Shown here piece after piece: positions 27,053 through 36,359 of a stretch of 64,000 bases of DNA (position 1 is the first letter of the stretch; each line of letters opens with the position of its first letter). A model generated the notes under the pieces. That model made no database searches and had not been told where the DNA came from. It saw only the letters and a list, made by a program, of their open reading frames with translations. Origin of the DNA: Croceibacterium_A sp039920345. GTDB taxonomy: Bacteria > Pseudomonadota > Alphaproteobacteria > Sphingomonadales > Sphingomonadaceae. The stretch covers positions 1-64,000 of the forward strand of contig JBDSDZ010000036.1 of the NCBI GenBank assembly GCA_039920345.1, in the 5' to 3' direction. A program made the translations under genes and the position numbers.

Positions 27053-28443
27053 GCCTCCGAACAGCGCTCCTCGCCGCCCTGCTCGGTGCCGCTCTGACAA
27101 CGCCCGCAGCGGCGCAGGACTTCGCCGTCACCGGCGCCACCGTGGTGCTGGGCGACGGGTCCGAACCGATCGCCAATGGCACGGTCATCGTGCGCGCCGG
27201 CAAGATCGCCGAAGCCGGCGCCGGGATCGCCGTGCCGGCAGGGATGGCGACAATCGACGGCACCGGCAAATGGGTCACGCCGGGGCTGTTTTCGGCGGTG
27301 ACCGATCTCGGCCTGTGGGATGTCGAGGCGGTCGACGAAAGCAACGACACCGAGGCGGCCCATTCGCCGTTCAGCGCCGCGCTCGACGTGGCCCCGGCAA
27401 TCAATTCGGAATCGCAGAACATCGCCATTGCGCGGGCCGGCGGGATCACCCGGGCCACGGTCACGCCCGCCCCGGCCAATTCCATTTTCGCCGGACAGGG
27501 CGCGCTGATCGACATGGGGGCTGATCGCCAGGCGGTCATGCGCCCGCGCGCGTTTCAGCTGGTCGAACTGGGCGAAGCGGGCGGCCAGCTTGCTGGCGGC
27601 AGCCGGGTGGCGGCCCATGCCCTGTTCCGCAATGCGCTGCGTGAAGCGCGCGATTACGGCCAACGCTCGGCCATTCCCGGCGCCTCGGCACGCGGCGGCG
27701 CGGCGCGCGCCGTGAGCGACGCGGGCGACGACATCCCGTTCGATCCGCGCCTGACCGACGACCCCGCCGACCGCGGCAGCGACGTGCTGCTGACCCGGTT
27801 CGACGCCGCTTCGCTGATCCCGGTGGTGAACGGCCAGCAGACGCTTTACGTCGATGTCGACCGCGCGGCGGACATTCTCGCCGCGCTCGACCTGCGCACC
27901 GAATTCCCCAAGCTCAAGCTGGTCATCGTCGGCGCGGCGGAAGGCTGGCTGGTCGCCGACCAGATCGCCGCGTCGGGCGTGCCGGTACTGGCGCAGGCGC
28001 TGCTCGACTTGCCGGCCCGGTTCGAAAGCATCGCTGCCACCCAGTCCAACGTCGGGCGGATGCACAAAGCCGGGGTCAAGGTCGCGCTCGGCGGGTTCAT
28101 CGGCACCAGTTCCTATCCGCGCTGGGCGCCGCAACTGGCGGGCAACCTGGTGGCGCTGAACCGGCTGCCCGGTGCGACCGGCCTGACATGGGGCGAAGCG
28201 TTCGCATCGATCAGTTCAATCCCGGCGGAGATCAGCGGGCTTGGCGGTGTCGCGGGGGTGCTCAAGCCCGGCGCGTTTGGCGATGTGGTGATCTGGGACG
28301 GCGATCCGCTCGAACTCAGTTCGGCCCCGGTCACGGTTTACATCGACGGCATCCAGCAACCGCTCGAAAACCACCAGACCCGGTTGCGCGACCGCTATCG
28401 CACACCAACCGAAGGCGCCTTGCCCAAAGCCTATGACCGGTAG
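27049..28443 (+). CDS. amidohydrolase-like exported protein lacking metal ligands
   Basis: 464 residues from GTG 27049, overlapping the previous stop as GTGA. Signal peptide MSLRTALLAALLGAALTTPAAAQ. It aligns with the preceding gene (VTGATVVLGDGSEPIANGTV ... GKWVTPGL ... PGAFGDVVIWDGDPLE), but the H-x-H position reads F-S-A-V-T-D-L-G and the other ligand positions read VDVDRA, VGAAEG and ALGGFI instead of His/Asp. It therefore looks like a catalytically dead paralog that may form a complex with its partner. Confidence 0.85.
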
Positions 28444-28539
28444 CTGCCGCTAACCGGTCGCGAATCCAACAACAATGTCAAAGAACGACTGTCCATCTGG
28501 CAGGTCGTTCGCGTGTAGGAAAATGGTTTTAGAGATTCC

Positions 28540-29397
28540 CTAGGGAGTCGGCGCGACCAGTGGCGGCGGCAGCAGGAACCACCCGCTGCCGAGCATGGCA
28601 TCGAGCCCGTTGGGCGTGTCGGGGTCGCGCAAGTAATCGAACAATTCGTCGAAATCGCCCCGCCGGTCCCCGGCAATGGCGATCACGCAAACATCTTCGT
28701 TGGCCTGTTCGCGCAGCACTTGCTTGCGGTCATCAGCACCTCGCACCAGCAGGAACTGGTCCTTGCCATCAGGGTCGAGCCCGGTCGCGCGCAGCTTGGC
28801 CGACACCTCGCCAACCCGCGATGCCGGCAGCTGCGTCAGCCACAGCACGAGGATATTGTCCGCCCGCAGTCGCGCCAGCCCGGCGGCGAGCCCGGGCGGT
28901 GATGAGGCCGCCGCGCCGGGCGCGAAATCGCTGCGGGCGGGATCGAGGTCGACGATCACCGCCGGATAACGCCGGGTGCAGGGCCGCCGATGCGGTTCGA
29001 CCAGCAAGCCGTCGGACACAATCAGCGCCGACTGCGGCTGCGGCGTGTCGCGCACCTTCTCGCCCTGAACCAGCGCATAGTCGACGAACGGCTGCCACGA
29101 AGCCGTAACCGCGCCGCTGCCGGCGACCGGCCCTGTCGGCACTGGCAGCGCGGTAAGCGCGGTCAAGGTCACGGTTTCCTCCCCCGTGACACCATCGCGC
29201 GCCGGCAAGGCAGCCGGCGGACCAGCATAACTGGCCGCCGCGTCCGACGGGGTGGCGGCGCGCACAAACACGCCGTGCTCGCGCGCAAACATGGTCCCGC
29301 CCGCCAGGAATGGGATGGCGACAGCGGCCACGCAGCCATTGAGCAGGGGCAGCAGAGCGAGCGCGGCCAGCCCGCGATGCCATGGCCGGAAGCGCAC
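28540..29397 (-). CDS. HAD/class C acid phosphatase-like lipoprotein
   Basis: 285 residues from GTG 29397, 10 bp after the dxs stop; a longer frame would overlap dxs. Lipobox LLNGC. The C-terminal part follows the P4-type acid phosphatase pattern: PAVIVDLDPA (normally D-x-D-E-T), LVLWLTQ (normally VTNR), R-K at RKQVLREQ, and IAIAGDRRGDFDELF for the last acidic motif. DLDPA and LTQ depart from active enzymes, so catalytic activity is uncertain. Probably anchored in the outer membrane facing the periplasm. Confidence 0.6.
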   Translation of the reverse strand: MRFRPWHRGLAALALLPLLNGCVAAVAIPFLAGGTMFAREHGVFVRAATPSDAAASYAGPPAALPARDGVTGEETVTLTALTALPVPTGPVAGSGAVTASWQPFVDYALVQGEKVRDTPQPQSALIVSDGLLVEPHRRPCTRRYPAVIVDLDPARSDFAPGAAASSPPGLAAGLARLRADNILVLWLTQLPASRVGEVSAKLRATGLDPDGKDQFLLVRGADDRKQVLREQANEDVCVIAIAGDRRGDFDELFDYLRDPDTPNGLDAMLGSGWFLLPPPLVAPTP

Positions 29398-29407
29398 TGG
29401 CCCGGCC

Positions 29408-31342
29408 CTAAGCCCGCGCTTCTTCGATCCCCGCGCTGTTGTGGCGCAGGGCGCTGAGCACGGTTTCGACGATGTGCGGCGCGTTGAGACGCGCCTCGTC
29501 ATACTGGTGTTCGGGCGAATCGTGGTCCTGGAACAAGTCGGGCAGCCGCATCGTGCGAATTTTGAGCCCGCCGTCGGTCAGCCCTTCGTCGCTCGCCATG
29601 GTCAGCACATGGGCACCAAGGCCGCCGATGCTGGCTTCCTCGATCGTCACCACCACTTCGTGGGTCGCCATGATCTTGCGGATCAGCGCAGTATCGAGCG
29701 GCTTGGCAAAGCGCATGTCAGCCACCGTGGTGGAAAGCCCCCGGGCCTCCAGCTGGTCGGCCGCCTTGAGCGCTTCGGCCAGCCGCGTGCCGAGCGAGAG
29801 CAGCGCGATCTTGTTGCCCTGGCGGACCACGCGGCCCTTGCCGATCTCGAGCAATTGCGGGGTTTCAGGCAGCGCCACCCCGGTTCCGCTGCCACGCGGA
29901 TAGCGGAATGCGATCGGCCCGCTGTCATGCTGCGCGGCGGTGTAGGTCATGTGGACCAGTTCGGCCTCGTCGGCCGCGGCCATGACCACGAAGTTGGGCA
30001 GGGTCGCGAGATAAGTCACGTCGAAGCTACCCGCGTGGGTCGCCCCGTCAGCGCCGACCAGGCCCGCCCGGTCGATCGCAAAGCGGACCGGCAGGTTCTG
30101 GATCGCCACGTCGTGCACTACCTGGTCGTAGGCGCGCTGGAGGAAGGTGGAATAGATCGCGCAGAACGGGCGCATCCCTTGCGCGGCAAGACCGGCGGCA
30201 AAAGTGACCCCGTGCTGTTCGGCAATGCCGACATCGAACGCGCGGTCCGGGTGCGCCTTGGCGAACTTGTCGACCCCAGTCCCGCTCGGCATCGCGGCAG
30301 TAATGGCGCAGATCCGCGAATCGGTTTCCGCCAGCTTGGCCAGCGTTTCGCCGAATACGTTCTGGTACGAGGGTGGGCCGCCCGCACTCTTGGTCTGTTC
30401 GCCGGTGACGACGTTGAATTTCTGGACCCCGTGGTACTTGTCGGCGCTATCTTCGGCCGGGCCATAGCCCTTGCCCTTCTGGGTCACGACATGGACCAGG
30501 ATCGGGCCTTCTTCGGCGTCGCGGACGTTTTCCAGCACCGGGATCAGGTGGTCGAGGTTGTGCCCGTCGATCGGGCCGACGTAATAGAACCCCAGTTCTT
30601 CGAACAGGGTGCCGCCGGTCACCATCCCGCGGGTGAATTCTTCCGCCTTCTCGAGGCTTGAATGGACCCGGCGCGAAAACTTGCGCGTGATCCGCTTGGC
30701 CAGGCTGCGCAGGCTCAGGTATTCCGAGCTCGAGACCATCCGCGCGAGATAGGCGCTGAGCCCGCCGACCGGCGGCGCAATCGACATGTCGTTGTCGTTG
30801 AGGATCACCACCAGCCGGTTGCCCGCCTGTTCGGCGTTGTTCATCGCCTCATACGCCATCCCGGCGCTCATCGCTCCGTCGCCGATCACGGCAATCGCTT
30901 TGCCGGGCTGGCCCTTGAGCTTGTTGGCCACGGCAAAACCGAGCGCAGCGGAAATCGAGGTCGAGGAATGCGCCGCGCCAAACGGATCGTATTCGCTCTC
31001 CGCGCGCTTGGTGAAGCCGCTCAGCCCGCCACCCTGTCGCAAGGTGCGGATACGGTCGCGGCGGCCGGTGACGATCTTGTGCGGATAGGCCTGGTGGCCA
31101 ACGTCCCACACCAGCCGGTCAGCCGGGGTGTCGAACACGTAGTGCAGCGCCACGGTCAGTTCGACCACCCCAAGGCCCGAGCCAAGGTGGCCGCCGGTGC
31201 TGCCCACCGCATCGATCATCTCGGCGCGCAGTTCGTCGGCCAGTTGGCGCAGCTGCCCGGATTCGAGCTGGCGAATGTCGGAGGGTGTATCGACGGTATC
31301 GAGCAGCGGCGTTTCGGGCCGGCCGGAAGGTGCGGAAGTCAT
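29408..31342 (-). CDS. dxs: 1-deoxy-D-xylulose-5-phosphate synthase
   Basis: 644 residues, the usual length. Joins pyruvate and glyceraldehyde 3-phosphate in the first step of the MEP isoprenoid pathway, using thiamine diphosphate. Visible: GGHLGSGLGVVELTVALHYVFDTP, the ThDP motif GDGAMSAGMAYEAMNN, YYVGPIDGHN, and the transketolase-type segment RAGLVGADGATHAGSFD. ATG 31342 gives the conserved N-terminus; the in-frame extension upstream has no family similarity. The acid-phosphatase-like gene follows on the same transcript. Confidence 0.97.
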   Translation of the reverse strand: MTSAPSGRPETPLLDTVDTPSDIRQLESGQLRQLADELRAEMIDAVGSTGGHLGSGLGVVELTVALHYVFDTPADRLVWDVGHQAYPHKIVTGRRDRIRTLRQGGGLSGFTKRAESEYDPFGAAHSSTSISAALGFAVANKLKGQPGKAIAVIGDGAMSAGMAYEAMNNAEQAGNRLVVILNDNDMSIAPPVGGLSAYLARMVSSSEYLSLRSLAKRITRKFSRRVHSSLEKAEEFTRGMVTGGTLFEELGFYYVGPIDGHNLDHLIPVLENVRDAEEGPILVHVVTQKGKGYGPAEDSADKYHGVQKFNVVTGEQTKSAGGPPSYQNVFGETLAKLAETDSRICAITAAMPSGTGVDKFAKAHPDRAFDVGIAEQHGVTFAAGLAAQGMRPFCAIYSTFLQRAYDQVVHDVAIQNLPVRFAIDRAGLVGADGATHAGSFDVTYLATLPNFVVMAAADEAELVHMTYTAAQHDSGPIAFRYPRGSGTGVALPETPQLLEIGKGRVVRQGNKIALLSLGTRLAEALKAADQLEARGLSTTVADMRFAKPLDTALIRKIMATHEVVVTIEEASIGGLGAHVLTMASDEGLTDGGLKIRTMRLPDLFQDHDSPEHQYDEARLNAPHIVETVLSALRHNSAGIEEARA

Positions 31343-31427
31343 GGCAATCGGCTTACACGCCTGATTCCGGCCTGTCGATGAACGCCGTGTGAGGTTTGCC
31401 TGAGCAATTCGTGAGCAGGCGGGCCGC

Positions 31428-31889
31428 TCAGCCCGCGCAATCCGCGCAAATCCCGCGCAGTTCGACCACCGGGCGCACATCCGCAAATCCGGCGCTGTGC
31501 CCGGCGGCGCGCAGGGCGCCGGTCAGCTTGTCATCGTCGACATGGGTTGCCTGGCCGCAATCGTCGCAGATCAGGAAGATGCAGTCGTGGCGGCAACCCG
31601 GGTGGGTGTTGGCGAGATAGGCGTTGGCGCTTTCTACCCGGTTGGCGAGATTGGTGCGCACGAACAGGTCGAGGATACGGTAGACACTGTTGGCCGCGAC
31701 CCGCTTGCCGCGCCGGTTACCAACCTCCTCGGCGATGTCGTAGGCGGAGGCGGGGCGATCCTGGTCCGCCAGCGCTTCGAACACGTCAGACCGCATCGCC
31801 GTCCACTGCTCACCCGCCTGGGTAAGCACCGCTGCGGCTTCTTCGATCAGCTTTGCGCCGGAATGTTCGTGATGATTGTGGCCCGCCAT
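31428..31889 (-). CDS. zur: Fur-family regulator, Zur-like
   Basis: 153 residues. An N-terminal His-rich start (MAGHNHHEH) is followed by the winged helix (RPASAYDIAEEVG ... VAANSVYRILDLFVRTNLANRVES) and metal sites NTHPGCRHDCIFLICDDCG and GICADCAG. The C-x-x-C pairs hold structural zinc. The NAY-x-x-x-HP-x-x-x-H-x-x-x-FLIC-x-x-CG pattern fits zinc-sensing Zur better than iron Fur. The regulated genes are not obvious here. Confidence 0.82.
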   Translation of the reverse strand: MAGHNHHEHSGAKLIEEAAAVLTQAGEQWTAMRSDVFEALADQDRPASAYDIAEEVGNRRGKRVAANSVYRILDLFVRTNLANRVESANAYLANTHPGCRHDCIFLICDDCGQATHVDDDKLTGALRAAGHSAGFADVRPVVELRGICADCAG

Positions 31890-31947
31890 GCGCTCAATAT
31901 AGGCGCGGGGCGGGCCGGCGACAATCCGGGCTGGCGCTCAAAGGCGC

Positions 31948-32619
31948 TCAGCCGTTGGTAAAAGCGGCGTGATACAGCGCCGGATACATCGCGCGGAACG
32001 CCGCCACCTTGGGCGCGTCCCAAGCCTGGATGTAGCCGTTGTTCGGATTCTTGCGGGCAAAATCCTGGTGGTAGTCTTCAGCTGGATAGAACCTTTTGGG
32101 CGCTTCGATCGCAACCACGATCGGATTCGACCACACGTGGCTGGCGCGCATCTGCGCGAGGTAGGCGGTCGCCACGGCGCGCTGCTCGTTCGACAAGGGA
32201 ACGATCGCGGCGCGGTACTGGGTGCCGTGATCCGGGCCCTGGGCATTCAGCCGGGTGGGGTCTGAAACGACCGAGAACATGACGCGCAGCAGCTGGTCAT
32301 AGCGAACGATTGCGGGGTTATAGGTTACCTTGACCGATTCCGCGTGGCCGGTGTCACCGTCCGAAACCTGGTCGTAATGCGCGGTTGCTGCGTTGCCACC
32401 GTGATAGCCGGATACCGCGCTGGTCACGCCGTTCATGTGGCTGAACACAGCTTCCACACCCCAGAAGCAGCCGCCAGCGAAAATCGCGGTCTTGAGGCCC
32501 GTTTCATTGGCCGTGCGGGTCGCGGCAGGCGCGTTGAAGGTGCTTTCCGCGGCCACGGCCGGGGCACATGAAGCCAGCGCAACGGCGCCGGCGGCGAGCA
32601 GGGCGGTGAGCTTTTTCAT
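31948..32619 (-). CDS. msrA: peptide methionine sulfoxide reductase A, exported lipoprotein form
   Basis: 223 residues from ATG 32619. Signal sequence with lipobox-like LASC, so it acts outside the cytoplasm. MsrA core: catalytic Cys in AGGCFWGVE, then SGYHGG, GHAESVKVTYNP, DPTRLNAQGPDHGTQYR and AEDYHQDF. No Cys follows at the C-terminus, so resolution of the sulfenic acid needs another thiol partner. It is coupled (ATGA) to a 32-residue membrane protein upstream. Repairs oxidised methionine in periplasmic proteins. Confidence 0.95.
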   Translation of the reverse strand: MKKLTALLAAGAVALASCAPAVAAESTFNAPAATRTANETGLKTAIFAGGCFWGVEAVFSHMNGVTSAVSGYHGGNAATAHYDQVSDGDTGHAESVKVTYNPAIVRYDQLLRVMFSVVSDPTRLNAQGPDHGTQYRAAIVPLSNEQRAVATAYLAQMRASHVWSNPIVVAIEAPKRFYPAEDYHQDFARKNPNNGYIQAWDAPKVAAFRAMYPALYHAAFTNG

Positions 32620-32714
32620 ACCAGCTGCGGTCCGTAATGCGCCGCGAAAATCACCGCGGTCACGCCGAAGCCAAGGAAGAACGAGCGGAAGAAGCCGGGT
32701 GTAAAAAGACCCAT
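32616..32714 (-). CDS. 32-residue membrane protein coupled to msrA
   Basis: Reading ATG 32714 to TGA 32616 gives MGLFTPGFFRSF followed by a hydrophobic helix (LGFGVTAVIFAAH) and YGPQLV. The stop overlaps the msrA start (ATGA). Third codon positions are about three-quarters G or C, as in real genes of this genome; the competing frame that extends msrA upstream has a much lower share. The ribosome site is weak. A single-helix membrane microprotein is likely; function unknown. Confidence 0.55.
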   Translation of the reverse strand: MGLFTPGFFRSFFLGFGVTAVIFAAHYGPQLV

Positions 32715-32851
32715 TGGAAGTATCCATTTCGCTGAGTGTGCGTGTCATCTGTCCTGCCCCATGCATCCTTTAACCGCGGTGAATGCACCGTCGGTGACCG
32801 TTCATATAGAGATAGAGGGCGCCTGTTTAAAGGACCGGCCCGGACGACACC

Positions 32852-34441
32852 TCAGTGGCGGAAGTGACGCATCCCGGTGAACACCATCGCCAGCCCTGCG
32901 GCATCGGCGGCAGCGATCACCTCGTCGTCGCGCATCGCCCCGCCCGGCTGGATGACAGCGGTCGCCCCCGCTTCGATAGCGATGGCGAGCCCGTCGGCGA
33001 ACGGCAGGAAGGCGTCCGATGCCATCGCGCTGCCGATGGTGCGAGGTCCGTCCCAACCAGCGGCTTCGGCCGCTTCGCGCGCTCGGATCGCGGCAATGCG
33101 TGCCGAATCGCGCCGGTTCATCTGGCCCGCCCCGACCCCCACCGTGACCCCGTCGCGGGCGAACACGATGGCGTTGGATTTGACGTGCCGCGCCACTGTC
33201 CAGGCAAACAGGCAGTCGGCCAGTTCCTGCTCGGTCGGCGCGCGGCGGGTGACGAGCGTAAGATCGGCCTCGGTCACCGCGCCATTGTCACGCGATTGGA
33301 CCAGCAGCGCGCCAGCGATCGGCTTGACCGAGAGCCCGCCGCGGCGCGCCTTGGGCAGGTCATCAAGCAGCAGCAGGCGCAAGTTCGGCTTGGCGGCAAA
33401 AGCCGTCCGGGCCGCCACATCGGCCCCCGGTGCGACCACCACTTCGGTAAAGATTTCGGTGATCGCAGCAGCAGTCGGGCCGTCGAGCGGCCGGTTGACC
33501 GCAATGATCCCGCCGAACGCCGACACCGGATCGCATTCGAACGCCGAGCGATAGGCTTCGGCCAGTGTTGCCGCCTGTGCTACGCCGCAGGGGTTGGCAT
33601 GCTTGACGATCACCACCGCCGGTTCCTGTCCGGCGAATTCGGCAACCAGTTCGAGCGCGGCATCGGCATCGTTGTAGTTGTTGTAGCTCAGTTCCTTGCC
33701 CTGCACCTGCTCGGCCTGCGCCAGCCCCTTGGTGTGCGGGCCGAGCGGGCTGTACAGCGCCGCGCGCTGGTGCGGGTTTTCGCCGTAGCGCAGTTCACCC
33801 AGCAAGCGCCCGTTGACCGCCAGCATTTCGGGAAACAGCCGCCCCTGGTCGGCAAACGCGAACCACTGGCTGATCATCGAATCGTAAGCCGCGGTGGCGG
33901 AAAACGCCTTGGCCGCCATCGCCTTGCGAAATTCGAGCGTGGTTGCCCCGTCATGGTCCGCCAGTTCGGCCAGCAGCACCGGATAATCTTCCGGATCGGT
34001 GACGATGGTCACGAAAGCGTGGTTCTTGGCTGCCGAACGGATCATCGCCGGGCCGCCGATATCGATGTTCTCGATCACCTCGTCGCGCGCCGCACCGCGC
34101 ATCACGGTGTCTTCGAACGGATAGAGGTTGGACACCAGCACGTCGATCGCGCCGATATCATGCGCGTCCATCGCCGCCGCGTGTTCGGGATCGTCGCGCA
34201 CCGCCAGCAACCCGCCATGGATCAGCGGGTGCAGCGTCTTGACCCGGCCATCCATCATTTCCGGAAAGCCGGTAACGTCGGCCACGTCGCGCACCTGCAG
34301 CCCGGCCTCGCGTAGCACCCGCGCCGTACCGCCGGTGGAAACCAGCTCGACCCCGCCTTTGGCCAGCCGTGATGCCAGTTCGACAATACCGGTCTTGTCG
34401 GACACCGAAAGCAGCGCCCGCTTGATTGTCACCATGGCCAT
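32852..34441 (-). CDS. purH: bifunctional AICAR transformylase/IMP cyclohydrolase
   Basis: 529 residues, the family length. The N-terminal IMP cyclohydrolase part has RALLSVSDKTGIVELA, GGTARVLRE and DGRVKTLHPLIHGGLL. The C-terminal AICAR transformylase part has LRYGENPHQRAALY, KELSYNNYNDADAA and VKHANPCGVA. It performs the last two steps of purine synthesis. ATG 34441 or ATG 34435 could start it. It lies 7 bp after the heparinase-like gene. Confidence 0.97.
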   Translation of the reverse strand: MAMVTIKRALLSVSDKTGIVELASRLAKGGVELVSTGGTARVLREAGLQVRDVADVTGFPEMMDGRVKTLHPLIHGGLLAVRDDPEHAAAMDAHDIGAIDVLVSNLYPFEDTVMRGAARDEVIENIDIGGPAMIRSAAKNHAFVTIVTDPEDYPVLLAELADHDGATTLEFRKAMAAKAFSATAAYDSMISQWFAFADQGRLFPEMLAVNGRLLGELRYGENPHQRAALYSPLGPHTKGLAQAEQVQGKELSYNNYNDADAALELVAEFAGQEPAVVIVKHANPCGVAQAATLAEAYRSAFECDPVSAFGGIIAVNRPLDGPTAAAITEIFTEVVVAPGADVAARTAFAAKPNLRLLLLDDLPKARRGGLSVKPIAGALLVQSRDNGAVTEADLTLVTRRAPTEQELADCLFAWTVARHVKSNAIVFARDGVTVGVGAGQMNRRDSARIAAIRAREAAEAAGWDGPRTIGSAMASDAFLPFADGLAIAIEAGATAVIQPGGAMRDDEVIAAADAAGLAMVFTGMRHFRH

Positions 34442-34448
34442 CGCGGTT

Positions 34449-36359
34449 CTATCCCATCTTTTTGAGCAGCCAGGAGAAGCTGCCGCCGCCGCGCGAGACG
34501 AGGCCTTGCATCACCAGCTGCTGCACCGGGTGCGGGCGGCCTTCGCCGTCGACCCAGATGCTTTCATCCACTTCCAACGTATCGCCCTTGGCGACGAACT
34601 GCCAGTAGCTGCCGTCGGGCAGAACCAGGCTGGCCCCGTTTCCACCTGATGTGGCGGTCGCTTCGACGCCCGGGCCAAGATGGAAACGCAGCGCATAGGG
34701 AATCTTGCCGCGCTTGCCGCGCCCGGCCGGCACCAGCAGGTCGTCGCCGCGCAGTTCGGTGCCATCATCGCGCACGATCAGGATGCGCCGGTGGACCAGC
34801 CCGAAGCGGCCGGCATAACCATCGTGGCTGGCTTCAAGCCGGGTTGCCGGAGCGCCATTTTCAGTCGCCAGCATGCGCCGGTCGAGCTCGACCTCGCCCA
34901 CGCCCTGCCCAAGTTTCCCGGCCACCAGCACGGCAGTCGAATTGGCATCGCCCAGCACCAGCGTCGAATGCGCCGAGGTGGCGCGCAAGCCCTGCTCGAT
35001 CCGCGTCGGAACTTGTCCGCCGGCCAGTGCCGCGCCGCCGCAATTGACCACCAGCCGCTGCGGCCCGTGCGAGAATTCGAACGCCAGAGTGGACGCGCAG
35101 CCATGGCGCGCGTTGCGGCCGAGCGGCGGCGGCGCGGCGTCGAACTGGAGCACGCTTTTGCCCGCGGTAACACGCTGGTAACCCCATTGGCGGGCATCGC
35201 GCAGCGGGCGGGTTCGCACCCGGCTCGCATCGATCAGTGCCGCCACCCGTTCCGCCGGGATTGCGCCCGCGCCCTGCCAGCTGCCGAGCCCGCCGTCGCC
35301 GTGCGTCAGCGCCAGCAGCGGCGGGACCAAGGCCTGCAGCATTTCCTCGATCGCTTGCGGCGGATCGCGCCGGGTGGCGCGGTAGCACGCGGCGAGTTCG
35401 ACCAGCAGGGTAATGGCTTCCATCTGCGCCAGTGGGCTGCGCGAGAGAACCCCGCCATCGTCGCCGACCAGTTCGCCCATCGTGCGCGCCAGTCCCGCTT
35501 CGCCAAACAGCCGGCGCGGCTTGCCGTCGGGCAGGAGCAGTCCGGCAGCGGTGATCGCGCACCAACCGGCCAGTGCATCGAGCGCATCATCCGCGCGGCC
35601 GACATGGCGGTCGAGCCAGCGCGCGGTCTGTTCAGCCGTGTCGAGGGTCCGCGCCCGCAGCCCCTTATCGGTGCCTGACAGGATCAGCGGTGCGTGGACC
35701 AGCCAGCCGAGCAGGCGGTGTCCGGCATGCCCGACCCGCCAGGCCGCGCCCTTGCCCGGCGTACCGTTCGCATCCAGCCAGGCCAGTAGCACCCGCTCGG
35801 CAGTCTGGGTGCATTGCGCGCGCGGGGCACAGGCCTCGAGGTCGCGCAGCCAGGTGAAGCCATGGACTGTTCGCTCCAGCGCCGGGGAAAGCTTGGCCGC
35901 GCTCGAAAAATCAACTTGCGAAATCAGCGCCTTGACCCCGCAGACGAGGAAATGCCCGGCGCGCAGCGCGGTCCCGGCCACCCGGTCCCCCTTGAGCGGG
36001 CTTTCGACCGTTGCGCGGAGGCGCGGCTTTACCGGCTTGCGAAACGGCGCGACCAGCGTCTGGCCGGAAAACCCCATGCGATAAGCCAGCCGCACGATCC
36101 GTTCGCCCAGTGTCGTGTCGGGCGCAGTGAAATTGGACAGCGCCAGCGAGCGCCCGGGCTCAATCGTTTCGCTCGGCGGGGGCGGAGGCGATGGGACGAG
36201 CAGGTCGGCTCGCTCGACCACCGGCGTCAGTGGCACCGCCAATGGCATCGGCATCGGCTTCGACATCGGCTTCGGCATCGCGCGCGGTTCTTCCGCCGAT
36301 CCCTGCTCCACCGGGCTGACCCCGGTCACAAAGCGGTTACGCGGCGCGACTTCGGTCAT
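34449..36359 (-). CDS. heparinase II/III family protein
   Basis: 636 residues from ATG 36359, overlapping the rpe stop (ATGA). The C-terminal half is the beta-sandwich of the heparinase II/III family (GCASTLAFEFSHGPQRLVVNCGG ... SAHSTLVLGDANS ... HDGYAGRFGLVHRRILIV); the middle is helical, as in the alpha/alpha toroid lyases. No signal peptide. The first 60 residues are unusual: Met/Pro/Lys repeats (MPKPMSKPMPMP) then a P-rich run. Widespread between purH and rpe in sphingomonads; its substrate is not known. Confidence 0.85.
   Translation of the reverse strand: MTEVAPRNRFVTGVSPVEQGSAEEPRAMPKPMSKPMPMPLAVPLTPVVERADLLVPSPPPPPSETIEPGRSLALSNFTAPDTTLGERIVRLAYRMGFSGQTLVAPFRKPVKPRLRATVESPLKGDRVAGTALRAGHFLVCGVKALISQVDFSSAAKLSPALERTVHGFTWLRDLEACAPRAQCTQTAERVLLAWLDANGTPGKGAAWRVGHAGHRLLGWLVHAPLILSGTDKGLRARTLDTAEQTARWLDRHVGRADDALDALAGWCAITAAGLLLPDGKPRRLFGEAGLARTMGELVGDDGGVLSRSPLAQMEAITLLVELAACYRATRRDPPQAIEEMLQALVPPLLALTHGDGGLGSWQGAGAIPAERVAALIDASRVRTRPLRDARQWGYQRVTAGKSVLQFDAAPPPLGRNARHGCASTLAFEFSHGPQRLVVNCGGAALAGGQVPTRIEQGLRATSAHSTLVLGDANSTAVLVAGKLGQGVGEVELDRRMLATENGAPATRLEASHDGYAGRFGLVHRRILIVRDDGTELRGDDLLVPAGRGKRGKIPYALRFHLGPGVEATATSGGNGASLVLPDGSYWQFVAKGDTLEVDESIWVDGEGRPHPVQQLVMQGLVSRGGGSFSWLLKKMG

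Noticed and set aside
32620..32766. N-terminal extension of msrA
   Set aside because: The extension has poor third-position G+C, and the internal ATG gives a clean lipoprotein signal; a different frame there encodes the 32-residue peptide.
32855..34315. Open frame of 486 codons antisense to purH
   Set aside because: purH on the other strand is complete and unmistakable; the antisense frame has no recognisable domain.
36240..36290. Short CATCGGC-type direct repeats considered as a CRISPR array
   Set aside because: They are in-frame codon repeats within the heparinase-like gene, with no spacers and no cas genes in the window.
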